This document shows positions 9,534 to 16,225 of a stretch of DNA of 19,149 nucleotides, piece by piece; within the stretch, counting starts at the first letter, position 1, and each line of letters starts with the position of its first letter. A program made the position numbers and the translations under genes. Location: assembly GCA_035527515.1 (NCBI GenBank), contig DATLAJ010000106.1, positions 1 to 19,149 of the forward strand. The letters are read 5' to 3'. The notes beneath the pieces were generated by a model. It did not search any database and had not been told where the DNA came from. It saw only the letters and a list, made by a program, of their open reading frames with translations. The stretch comes from a bacterium. GTDB taxonomy: Bacteria; B130-G9.

Positions 9534-9755
9534 TCACAAGAAGTCCAAGAACTCTTCAACAGTCAAGCCTGAGGCCCGAATAAGCGCTCGCAAAGTCCCA
9601 ACTGACAGCTCCTTGTGCTGAGGGATGGAGAGATTCACCCTAATCCCGGGCTTCACCAAAACCAGATGACTGCCCACTTGCCCCAGCGGCTGCCAGCCTG
9701 CTTTCTGGAACGCTTTCACTGCGTCTCTTCCCGAGATATTGCCCAACCTGGCCAT
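9534..9755 (-). CDS. hicA: HicA-type toxin (mRNA interferase)
   Basis: 73 residues, the usual HicA size, with a dsRNA-binding-like fold. It has I-S-G-R-D-A-V-K-A-F-Q-K-A-G-W, then GSHLVL with the probable catalytic His30. The typical ending P-x-H-K-E-L-S-V-G-T-L-R-A-L-I-R-A-S-G-L-T-x-x-E-F follows. HicA toxins cleave mRNA independently of the ribosome and are held inactive by HicB. Its start lies 4 nt after the hicB stop on the same strand, in the hicB-hicA order. No strong ribosome binding site of its own is seen, which fits translational coupling to hicB. Confidence 0.92.
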   Translation of the reverse strand: MARLGNISGRDAVKAFQKAGWQPLGQVGSHLVLVKPGIRVNLSIPQHKELSVGTLRALIRASGLTVEEFLDFL

Positions 9756-9759
9756 TCTG

Positions 9760-9975
9760 TCAGACCGACACCACTATCGGCTGCCTGCCGGGCTCGCGGG
9801 GCAGCGTCGCGGCCGCCTTCTGGTCCTCCGCCCATAGCCAGGCGGTGATCGCCTCCTTGACGTTCTCCAGAGCTTCCTTCTCGTCCTTGCCCTGGGAGAC
9901 ACAACCGGGAAGGGCAGGACATTCAGCCACAATCCAACCGTCTTCAGCCTTCTCAAGTCTCACGTGAAAGATCAT
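9760..9975 (-). CDS. hicB: HicB-type antitoxin, short form
   Basis: 71 residues. It carries the HicB partial RNase H-like fold: E-D-G-W-I-V-A-E-C-P-A-L-P-G-C-V-S-Q-G, then E-A-L-E-N-V-K-E-A-I. An excellent ribosome binding site, AGGAGG, lies 5 nt before the ATG. The protein ends shortly after the core fold, with no recognisable ribbon-helix-helix or helix-turn-helix, unlike longer HicB proteins that repress their own promoter. It should bind and neutralise the HicA encoded next to it. Autoregulation, if any, would need another mechanism. Confidence 0.92.
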   Translation of the reverse strand: MIFHVRLEKAEDGWIVAECPALPGCVSQGKDEKEALENVKEAITAWLWAEDQKAAATLPREPGRQPIVVSV

Positions 9976-10021
9976 CGGGACCTCCTCCCATCAGTAATAC
10001 ATCCTTACTTGCTGTTCCAAA

Positions 10022-10050
10022 ATGTAACGTAACAGGCCCGGTAACGTCAA
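10022..10050 (-). promoter_or_regulatory. Possible promoter of hicBA
   Basis: On the minus strand TTGACG (complement of 10045-10050), 17-bp spacer and TTACAT (complement of 10022-10027), about 47 bp upstream of the hicB start. A direct repeat GTAACGT (10024-10030 and 10041-10047) overlaps both elements. The -10 is poor, so confidence is modest. Confidence 0.3.
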
Positions 10051-10108
10051 CAAGCCGTGAACCGCAAATGAGTACCGAACCAGCAGGAATCGGGGGACGG
10101 GGCAAACG

Positions 10109-10253
10109 CTTCGTGTCGGTTCGTGCCTCTTCATGGATCATTTATCGAATAGAACAGGCAATCCACCAAGAACACGAAGAAGCATTAAGAAAAGAGGGGA
10201 ACCGCGAAGAACGCAGATACCTCAATCCGCAATTTGACCGTCTGCCGCCGCAA
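10109..10253. repeat. CACGAAG-type repeats, copies D and B in opposite orientation
   Basis: 10159-10253 (copy B) carries aatccaccaagaacacgaag, gaggggaaccgc and ctcaatccgcaatttgaccg, like copies A and C but more diverged. At 10109-10140 (D) the reverse orientation is seen (gcttcgtgtcggttcgtgcc, then tcatggat). Together they form an imperfect inverted pair between hicB and the zinc-ribbon gene. No gene is supported in 9976-10269. Confidence 0.5.
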
Positions 10254-10269
10254 GACCGTGTTAGGCTGC

Positions 10270-10491
10270 CTATAGGCTCACGACCTCGACGTCCAAATGC
10301 TCTTTGACAGTGTGTCGAGACTCGAGAAGACGGTCGATGTCATCCAGCACGGACGCATGGAAATACCGCTCACCACACTCCGTGCATACCTCCGCTTGCA
10401 CATTGTCCACGATGAAGAGCTTGCCATGGAGCCAGTGTTGTCTTCTCACCTTCTTCCGAATCGTTATTCCATCACAGAACTCGCACTTCAT
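10270..10491 (-). CDS. YgiT-type zinc-ribbon antitoxin (MqsA N-terminal-like)
   Basis: 73 residues with a two-CxxC zinc ribbon, C3-x2-C6 and C36-x2-C39, the latter in EVCTECGERYF. This is the form found in YgiT/MqsA-type antitoxins. The C-terminal helix-turn-helix of full MqsA is absent; the protein ends soon after a helical L-D-D-I-D-R-L-L-E segment. It starts 2 nt after the stop of the upstream DUF4258 gene, with AGAGGA 6 nt before its ATG. Toxin-first order and a zinc-ribbon partner match known DUF4258/YgiT pairs. Role as antitoxin is inferred from this pairing. Confidence 0.85.
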   Translation of the reverse strand: MKCEFCDGITIRKKVRRQHWLHGKLFIVDNVQAEVCTECGERYFHASVLDDIDRLLESRHTVKEHLDVEVVSL

Positions 10492-10493
10492 GG

Positions 10494-10772
10494 CTATTCC
10501 TCTAAGACGTAAGCAGTAATAATGATTAGGCTATGGTCCACATGGAATCTACAGATCACGTGCATGAGCCTGCCATCCACGGCCGGCCCCTCGATTCTAT
10601 ACCTCGCCCCTCTTGGATCACGAATCAGTCTTTTCTCTATTCTACCCCTCTGAATGGCATGTTCAATGTCTTCCCGATCGATGTCATCAGCAAGCATCTC
10701 GTCTTCGGCGTGCGATGACAAGTAGTAATCCCTATCTGTTATTCGCTGCCGTATGCTCTGTATTCTTGTCAT
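10494..10772 (-). CDS. DUF4258 protein, probable toxin of a type II TA pair
   Basis: 92 residues from the internal ATG at 10772, chosen because GGAG lies 5 nt before it; an in-frame ATG at 10799 has none. It contains Y-L-S-S-H-A-E-D-E-M (His21), D-I-D-R-E-D-I-E-H-A-I and G-R-I-E-K, then a beta-rich half R-Y-R-I-E-G and L-I-I-I-T-A-Y-V. This is the DUF4258 pattern, whose members are placed near the RelE/BECR-fold RNases and usually sit beside YgiT-type proteins. Activity as an RNase toxin is inferred from family and neighbour, not shown by catalytic residues I can name. Confidence 0.82.
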   Translation of the reverse strand: MTRIQSIRQRITDRDYYLSSHAEDEMLADDIDREDIEHAIQRGRIEKRLIRDPRGARYRIEGPAVDGRLMHVICRFHVDHSLIIITAYVLEE

Positions 10773-10807
10773 GTAGTCTCCACGAAGGACATAAAACACA
10801 CTAAGCT

Positions 10808-10835
10808 TTCAATCTGCAATCCGCAATCCACAATC
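10808..10835. repeat. Four tandem heptamers (NNCAATC)
   Basis: TTCAATC, TGCAATC, CGCAATC, CACAATC stand head to tail upstream of the DUF4258 start. The same heptamer recurs with fewer units at 9428-9441 and 10232-10244 and at the right end of copy C (10921-10931). It marks the end of each CACGAAG-type repeat and is probably a slippage-prone module of that family. Confidence 0.6.
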
Positions 10836-10843
10836 TGACCGTC

Positions 10844-10931
10844 TGCCGGAAGTGGGAATCCACCAAGGACACGAAGAACCACTAAGAAAGGAGGGAAACC
10901 ACAACGGAAGCGGAGCCTTCAATCCGCAATC
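10844..10931 (+). repeat. CACGAAG/CAATCCG dispersed repeat, copy C
   Basis: The fullest copy: ccggaagtgggaatccac, a CACGAAG-type core, ggagggaaaccacaacgg, then GCGGA (10910-10914)/TCCGC (10923-10927) around an 8-nt loop shared with copy A. Noncoding in appearance. Confidence 0.65.
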
Positions 10932-10969
10932 TCCTCCTCTGCCGCCGTAAGAGCGTCTTGTCCTTTGGT

Positions 10970-11036
10970 TCCCCGATAGGGGGACAACACCGGTAGCCGT
11001 AGGCGCCGGCCGCAGGCCCAGCCTACGGGATCGAGG
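10970..11036 (-). repeat. Dispersed two-hairpin repeat, copy 2, inverted
   Basis: Reverse-complement relative of 524-579. CCGTAGGC (10997-11004) and GCCTACGG (11021-11028) form the same 8-bp stem with a 16-nt loop. TCCCC-GATA-GGGGGA (10970-10984) forms the second hairpin. It begins right where the transposase similarity of the neighbouring remnant stops. Confidence 0.6.
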
Positions 11037-11040
11037 TCCC

Positions 11041-11205
11041 CACGCTCATACCGAGCGCGACCCAATCGCTCCTCCTGCTCCCCTTCCAAAAGCTCCTGGA
11101 GCGTCTTCTCGAGAGACAACCCCGACTATCATCATCGCCTCCCCAGCCATTCAACAACTCTTTCAACGCTTGCTTCTTCAACTCACTTGGCGCAGCCTTC
11201 TTCGT
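11041..11205 (-). pseudogene. Decayed N-terminus of an IS256/Mutator-type transposase
   Basis: On the minus strand AAAGGAG precedes ACG (11205-11203) at the position of a start codon. It is followed by K-K-A-A-P-S-E-L-K-K-Q-A-L-K-E-L-L-N-G. After a frameshift the text continues from TTG 11119 as SLEKTLQELLEGEQEE, then R-L-G-R-A-R-Y-E-R-G-D. The pattern L-Q-E-L-L-E-x-E-x-E-E-x-L-G-R-x-R-Y-E-R is that of the start of IS256-family transposases. The G-Y-R-N-G-Y motif expected next is missing because the two-hairpin repeat sits there. No catalytic DDE region or terminal inverted repeats are visible. Lost start codon, frameshift and truncation make it non-functional. The family assignment is from pattern memory. 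Confidence 0.5.
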
Positions 11206-11407
11206 GCGCGAGGTCTCCTTTCTTTCTGGTTAGAAGCTTTTCGGTTGAACCTATATCAACCCTGGTCTCGCGCCACTCCTTGTTTGCAGGAAAGTTAGGA
11301 CATGACCCATTTGCATAAACACATGAGAGAGAACGAAGATAACATACAAAAAATCTCTGGGTTGACGCTGATGACGCGGTCTGCCCGTGCTGAACAAGCG
11401 TGCTTCT
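11206..11407. other. Gap upstream of the ABC ATPase
   Basis: With the remnants at 10773-11205 this completes a stretch of over 600 bp without an intact gene. A perfect inverted repeat GGTTGA (11245-11250)/TCAACC (11258-11263) is present and may belong to the lost IS end. No convincing promoter for the ABC gene was found. Confidence 0.45.
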
Positions 11408-12178
11408 ATGGCTGAGAGGCTTGGTTTCAGGTCGGTTTCTTTTGCGCGGCTTACGCTCGACAATGACCGGAAGGCCCCGGTTGAGAAGAGAGCGATCATA
11501 AGGGGCGTGTCCTTCAGCGTGAAGGTGGGGGAGATATTCATAATCGCGGGGCCGTCCGGCTCGGGCAAGAGCACCTTGCTCAGGCTGGCGAACCGATTGC
11601 TGGTGCCCACGGCCGGGACTATCCGGCTCGATGGGCTGGACATCTCGGAGCTCGAGGTTACCACCCTGAGGCGAAGAATCGGCCTCGTGCAGCAATCTCC
11701 TGCTCTGTTTCCTGAAACAGTGGTTGAGAACGTTCTTTATGGACCGAGGCTTTCAAGAGCGGACCGGGGCCGTGTTACCCTCAAGGAACGCGAGCTTGCT
11801 TTGCGGTCCATCGCCCTGGCCGGCCTTGCCGAAAGTTTTTTGGACCGCAACGCGGAGAATCTCTCCGAGGGCGAAATGCAGCGGGTCGCGATTGCCAGGG
11901 TGCTGGCCAATCAGCCGGAGGTGCTCTTGCTGGACGAGCCAACTGCGTCGCTCGACCCGACCTCGACCCTGACCGTAGAGAAGCACGTCAGGATGCTGAA
12001 GGAGAGCGAGCAGATCGCCATTCTGTTTGTTACGCACGATGTGGAGCAGGCCAAGAGGGTTGGAGACCGTGGGATGTTGCTCGTCAGCGGTCAGGTCGTC
12101 GATGAAGGGCCGCTTCCCAAGCTTTTCGCAGAGATAAGGAACGAGACCACCCGCGCGTTTGTGAATGGCGAGCTGTAA
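11408..12178 (+). CDS. ABC transporter ATP-binding protein, FetA/PstB-like
   Basis: 256 residues from ATG 11408 (a GTG at 11387 would add 7; neither has a clear ribosome binding site). All ATPase motifs are present: Walker A GPSGSGKST (48-56), Q-loop V-Q-Q-S-P-A-L-F-P-E-T-V, signature L-S-E-G-E-M-Q-R, Walker B VLLLDEP followed by T-A-S-L-D, and H-loop VTHD. The signature has E where the common LSGGQ has G. The L-F-P-E-T-V-x-x-N-V segment resembles the FetA/YbbL and phosphate importer groups. No membrane partner is encoded next to it; a convergent gene follows. The substrate is therefore unknown, and annotation as an iron exporter or phosphate importer would be guesswork. Confidence 0.88.
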   Translation: MAERLGFRSVSFARLTLDNDRKAPVEKRAIIRGVSFSVKVGEIFIIAGPSGSGKSTLLRLANRLLVPTAGTIRLDGLDISELEVTTLRRRIGLVQQSPALFPETVVENVLYGPRLSRADRGRVTLKERELALRSIALAGLAESFLDRNAENLSEGEMQRVAIARVLANQPEVLLLDEPTASLDPTSTLTVEKHVRMLKESEQIAILFVTHDVEQAKRVGDRGMLLVSGQVVDEGPLPKLFAEIRNETTRAFVNGEL

Positions 12179-12372
12179 CCTCAGGCGGAGTCGTTCCATG
12201 ACCTTCCTGAGCCGCCCTGTGATTCTTGGGATATCTGCGCAAGTTGGGATCGCCAGTCCCGAAGCCAGATTGTCGAATCGTTGGGCTAGCCCCAATACGG
12301 ATGGGCTCGGGCGCAGCAGACATCCCGAAACCCAGCGCAAGAACCCGAACCCAACTCGCTCAATGAGGCGGC

Positions 12373-12807
12373 TCAGTCGTCCTTTGCATCTTTCGCAGGT
12401 CGAGTCTTCTTAAAAAAGCGCTTCAGAAGCCCCTTCTCATCTTGTTTCTTGAGGTAGTCCTCAATCGCCGCCTTCAGAGCATCCTCGGCAAGATTCGAGC
12501 AGTGCATCTTCACCGGCGGCAGACCGTCAAGCGCCTCGGCCACATTCTTCTTCGTTACCTTCAGCGCGTCCTCTAACGTCATGCCCTTAACAAGTTCGGT
12601 TATCATCGAGCTCGTCGCTATCGCTGCACCGCAGCCGAAAGTTTTGAACTTGGCGTCAACTATACGGCCATCCTTCACCCTAATGAACAGCTTCATGACG
12701 TCGCCGCAGACAGGGTTGCCGACCTGCCCAACGCCGTCCGCATCGGGAATCTCGCCCACGTTTCGCGGGTGCTGAAAATGCTCGATTACTTTCTCGCTGT
12801 ATGCCAT
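12373..12807 (-). CDS. iscU: Iron-sulfur cluster scaffold protein, IscU/NifU N-terminal type
   Basis: 144 residues. It assembles transient Fe-S clusters from cysteine-desulfurase sulfur and hands them to target proteins. The three cluster cysteines are C34 (G-N-P-V-C-G-D, with D36), C59 (F-G-C-G-A-A) and C103 (H-C-S). L-P-P-V-K at 96-100 is the Hsp70-type chaperone recognition site known in IscU. The C-terminus adds a short basic tail, K-R-F-F-K-K. No NifU C-terminal domain is present, so the short scaffold form. ATG 12807 is preferred because family members begin M-x-Y-S-E-K; GGAGG is 10 nt upstream, and a TTG at 12813 is the alternative. It follows ileS by 34 nt on the same strand and is likely co-transcribed. 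No desulfurase or chaperone gene is in the window. Confidence 0.92.
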   Translation of the reverse strand: MAYSEKVIEHFQHPRNVGEIPDADGVGQVGNPVCGDVMKLFIRVKDGRIVDAKFKTFGCGAAIATSSMITELVKGMTLEDALKVTKKNVAEALDGLPPVKMHCSNLAEDALKAAIEDYLKKQDEKGLLKRFFKKTRPAKDAKDD

Positions 12808-12841
12808 TGCCAAAAAACCTCCACAATCGAAAACAGCCGGG

Positions 12842-15800
12842 CTAGCTACTTCGCCTCATCACGCCCAGCGTCACCCGCTCAGTTTCTCGGGCATCCCCCT
12901 TCGGGCTCAGCACGGCTGGCAGGGTGATGGACCGCGAGAACGCCCCCTCCGGGCTCTCGCCAAATCGCACCTCTGTGGCAAGCGTCTCTTGGCTCAGGAA
13001 ATCGATCCTGTGCTCTATCCTCGACCTCACCTCATCGCCACACGCAACGTAAAGACCGATCCTGTCCTCCACGTTGAAACCAGCATCCTTCCGCATCACC
13101 TGCACGTGGCGCACGAGCTCCCTAACCATGCCCTCTACTATGAGCGGCTCGTCCAAGACTGTGTCCAGCGCGACCGTAAGCGCGCCCGTAGCGGCCACCG
13201 AATAGCCCTCGCGGCCCTCAAGATCAAGGATCAGCTCTGAAGACTCAAAGGGTAGCTTCTCCCCGTCAACCGTAAGAAAAACGGGCTCGCCCTTGACGGC
13301 ACTCTCGTAAACGCGGGCACGCTCCGGCTCCAGCGCACGCCGCGCCTCAACCAGCTTTGGACCCAGCCGCGGGCCAACGAGCTTGAGATTGAACCTCACG
13401 ATAGGCTCGGCAAAGCCCTGAAGCGAATCAACTACCTGGACCGCCTTGACGTTCAGCTCATCGAGGATATCCGGCAGGAACCGGTCGAGCCTCTCTTTTT
13501 CATTATCACCCTCAAGCCGCACCAGCATCTTGCCGAGTGGCTGCCGAACCTTGATCCCTGCCTTGTTCCGGGCGGAGAGACCCAGGCTCACGATGCGCTT
13601 CGTCAGTGCAACATCCGCCTCGAGCCTCGCGTCCACCAGCTCCCTGTTCGCCCGCGGGAAATCGCTCAGATGCACGCTCTGAGGCGCATCCGGATGGACG
13701 CTCACGACGAGGTTCTGGTATATCTCCTCGGAGAGAAACGGGACGATGGGGGCGATGAGCTTGGTTACCTCGACCAGGACTGTATAGAGCGTCTGATAGG
13801 CCGCCTGCTTGTCCGTGTCGGAGGTCGCTCGCCAAAAGCGTCTGCGGTTGCGGCGGATGTACCAGTTGGGCAGGTCGTCGAAGAAGGCCTCCACTTGCTT
13901 GACGACCGACATGACATTGTAGCGCTCATAAGCCTCGGTCGCCTCGCGTATAACCGTATGAAGCCGGGAAAGCACCCATCGGTCGAGCTCGGCAAGGCCG
14001 GAAGTGGGCGCATCGGTCAGGACGACGTTCGGCTGGTCGAGGCTGGCATACGTCATGAAAAAGGAGTAGGCGTTCCAAAAGGTCAACAACGAACGTTTGA
14101 TCTCCTTCCCCGGTCCGTAGCCAAAACTGATGTTGTAGGCCGTGTTCTGCGAGGCGAAAAGCCAACGCATGATGTCCGCACCCATCTTATCGACCGCCTC
14201 GTCGAACCAGATCACGTTGCCACGGGTCTTGTGCATCGGCTCGCCATGCTCATCAAAGACCTTCTCGTAGATCAGGACGCTCTTATATGGCGAGCGGCCC
14301 TCGAGCGTTACGCTCATAAACAGCATCGAGTAGAACCAAAGCCGTATCTGCTCTCGCATCTCGCAGACAAACTCGGCGGGAAACCACCTCTCCCAATACT
14401 CGTGGTCTTCCTTATACTTCAGCGTCGAGAACGGCACGATCCCCGCGTCCATCCAACAGTCCCCGACGTCCTCCGTCCGCACCGCCTTCCCACCACATTT
14501 CTCGCACTTAATCGGAACCGCGTCGATCCAAGGTCGATGAAGCTCCGGGAGCTCCTCATTAGACATCCCCGCGAGCCTAGCCAACTCCGACCTGGAGCCG
14601 ACTATCGTTATATGCCCGCAGTCCGAACAATGGTAGAACGGCAACGGCAAGCCCCAGAACCGGCGCCTCGAGATGCACCAATCCTGCATGTTGTTCAGCC
14701 AGTCCTCCATCCGCTTGCCCATGTAGTCCGGTATCCACTTGACCGTCCGCGCCGCCTCAATCAGAGGTTTGCGCAGAGCATCGCACCTGATGAACCACTC
14801 CTCAACGAGCCGGAAGATAAGTTCGTCGCCACAGCGCCAGCAGACAGGATAGCGGTGCGCTAGCGTCTCCTTTTTGACAAGATACCCCTTCTCTCTGAGC
14901 GACTCGTAAACAATGGGTGCCACCTCGGTCACGCGCATGCCCGTGAGCTCTCCGAACCCATCGAGGTAGCGTCCCGCCTCATCGACCGGATCGACGATCC
15001 CGATACCTTCCCTCTTGTGGACCTCGAAATCCTCCGCGCCGCAGCCCGGGGCTATGTGGACGATCCCAGTGCCCTCGGTCTCACCGACCATCTCGTCGCA
15101 GATGACCCTGTGGTCTATGGCCTGCTGGACGGGGAGCTCATCGAATGGGCCTTTGTAGCGAAAGCCCTCAAACTCCTCGCCCTTGTGCTCCGACATCACC
15201 TCAGCGCCGTCCCCCAGAACTGCCGCCAGGGTGCCCTTCGATAGATATACCACCTTGCCCCCGTGTCTGGCCTTCGCATAAGTAAGCTTTGGGTTGACGG
15301 CCAGCGCGGTGTTTGCGGCCAGCGTCCAGGGCGTAGTTGTCCAGACCATGAAGAACTCGTTCTCGCGCCCAACGATCGGCAGCTGTAGAAAGACCGACGG
15401 ATGCTTGACCTCACGATACGAATCGACCATCTCGTGCTGAGACAGCGACGTGCCGCAACGAATGCACCACGGCATGACGTGTTTGCCTCGATAGAGCCAC
15501 CCGTTCTCGTGGCACCGTTTCAGGAACATCCAGATATACTCGATGTTCGTATCCGTCATCGTGTAATAGCTGTTCTCCCAGTCCATCCATTGCCCCAGAC
15601 GCCTCGACTGCTCGCTGATCACCGCGGCATACTCCCTCACACGCTCCTTGCACCTCGTCGAGAATCTATCCAGTCCGTAGGCGCGGATATCCTTCTTGGA
15701 GTTGAGGCCCAGCTCCTTCTCGACCTCCACCTCAACCCACAACCCCTGACAGTCAAAGCCGTTCTGATAGCGCTGGTGAGCCCCCTGCATCGACTTGTAG

Positions 15801-16009
15801 CGAACGAATATGTCCTTGTAGGTCCGGCCCCAGGCATGGTGAACGCCCATCTTGTTGTTGGCCGTTATCGGCCCATCAATGAACGAGAATCTAGGGCCAT
15901 CTTTGTTCTTCTGCACGAGGCGCTCGAACATGCGGCCAGCTTCCCAGAACTTCAGTATCCTCGGCTCGATCTCGTGCTGATCGTAGCTTGACAAAACCTT
16001 CCTAAACAT
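12842..16009 (-). CDS. ileS: Isoleucyl-tRNA synthetase
   Basis: 1055 residues, class I aminoacyl-tRNA synthetase charging tRNA-Ile. The start ATG 16009 has GGAG 7 nt upstream; the GTG at 16039 is less likely. A Rossmann catalytic core is split by a CP1 editing domain, seen as VWTTTPWTLAANTALAVNP and GTGIVHIAPGCGAEDFEV. CxxC pairs (C-W-R-C, C-S-D-C, C-E-K-C) suggest bound zinc, and a C-terminal anticodon-binding region follows. The active-site signatures are unusual. The HIGH position reads M-G-V-H (54-57, in A-N-N-K-M-G-V-H-H-A-W-G), and the KMSKS position reads P-M-H-K-T (591-595) before R-G-N. The D-E-H-G-E-P-M-H-K and F-D-E-A context indicates a coherent divergent subfamily rather than damage. 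It is followed by iscU. Confidence 0.95.
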   Translation of the reverse strand: MFRKVLSSYDQHEIEPRILKFWEAGRMFERLVQKNKDGPRFSFIDGPITANNKMGVHHAWGRTYKDIFVRYKSMQGAHQRYQNGFDCQGLWVEVEVEKELGLNSKKDIRAYGLDRFSTRCKERVREYAAVISEQSRRLGQWMDWENSYYTMTDTNIEYIWMFLKRCHENGWLYRGKHVMPWCIRCGTSLSQHEMVDSYREVKHPSVFLQLPIVGRENEFFMVWTTTPWTLAANTALAVNPKLTYAKARHGGKVVYLSKGTLAAVLGDGAEVMSEHKGEEFEGFRYKGPFDELPVQQAIDHRVICDEMVGETEGTGIVHIAPGCGAEDFEVHKREGIGIVDPVDEAGRYLDGFGELTGMRVTEVAPIVYESLREKGYLVKKETLAHRYPVCWRCGDELIFRLVEEWFIRCDALRKPLIEAARTVKWIPDYMGKRMEDWLNNMQDWCISRRRFWGLPLPFYHCSDCGHITIVGSRSELARLAGMSNEELPELHRPWIDAVPIKCEKCGGKAVRTEDVGDCWMDAGIVPFSTLKYKEDHEYWERWFPAEFVCEMREQIRLWFYSMLFMSVTLEGRSPYKSVLIYEKVFDEHGEPMHKTRGNVIWFDEAVDKMGADIMRWLFASQNTAYNISFGYGPGKEIKRSLLTFWNAYSFFMTYASLDQPNVVLTDAPTSGLAELDRWVLSRLHTVIREATEAYERYNVMSVVKQVEAFFDDLPNWYIRRNRRRFWRATSDTDKQAAYQTLYTVLVEVTKLIAPIVPFLSEEIYQNLVVSVHPDAPQSVHLSDFPRANRELVDARLEADVALTKRIVSLGLSARNKAGIKVRQPLGKMLVRLEGDNEKERLDRFLPDILDELNVKAVQVVDSLQGFAEPIVRFNLKLVGPRLGPKLVEARRALEPERARVYESAVKGEPVFLTVDGEKLPFESSELILDLEGREGYSVAATGALTVALDTVLDEPLIVEGMVRELVRHVQVMRKDAGFNVEDRIGLYVACGDEVRSRIEHRIDFLSQETLATEVRFGESPEGAFSRSITLPAVLSPKGDARETERVTLGVMRRSS

Positions 16010-16087
16010 CAAACTTCTCCATCGAATATCATCCAGCACCCCTCGCCGATTCCCTTAATGACCTACGGATGCTCTGAGGATGCCGGC

Positions 16088-16116
16088 AATATAGGTAATG
16101 GTTGGCCGTTAAGCAA
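16088..16116 (-). promoter_or_regulatory. Possible promoter of ileS
   Basis: On the minus strand TTGCTT (complement of 16111-16116), 17-bp spacer and TATATT (complement of 16088-16093), giving a leader of about 70 nt before the ileS ATG. No T-box-like leader was recognised. It would make ileS-iscU independent of the resB-ccsA-gmhA unit upstream. Confidence 0.38.
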
Positions 16117-16225
16117 CCTCATCTGCCCGCACGTTCCCCCTGACCGCCGAGACCATAGCACCGTTAGCCTCGCCGAAAGCCTATCCCACAAGCCGCCGCT
16201 TGTGCCGCGTAACTACGGGCGGGCG

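Noticed and set aside
9196-9621. 141-codon + strand frame after the glycosyltransferase
   Set aside because: Overlaps the end of the glycosyltransferase, a dispersed repeat and hicA in the wrong frame.
10068-10307. 79-codon + strand frame between the two TA operons
   Set aside because: Made of CACGAAG-type repeats; no ribosome binding site or motif.
9361-10931. Possible CRISPR array from the recurring short repeats
   Set aside because: Copies are unequally spaced, diverged, partly inverted and separated by genes; no uniform spacers and no cas genes.
13670-14863. 397-codon + strand open frame opposite ileS
   Set aside because: Shadow of ileS; its residues follow from reversed ileS codons and show no family pattern.
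16010-16225. T-box leader for ileS
   Set aside because: No AGGGTGG-like T-box or terminator was found between the predicted promoter and the start codon.
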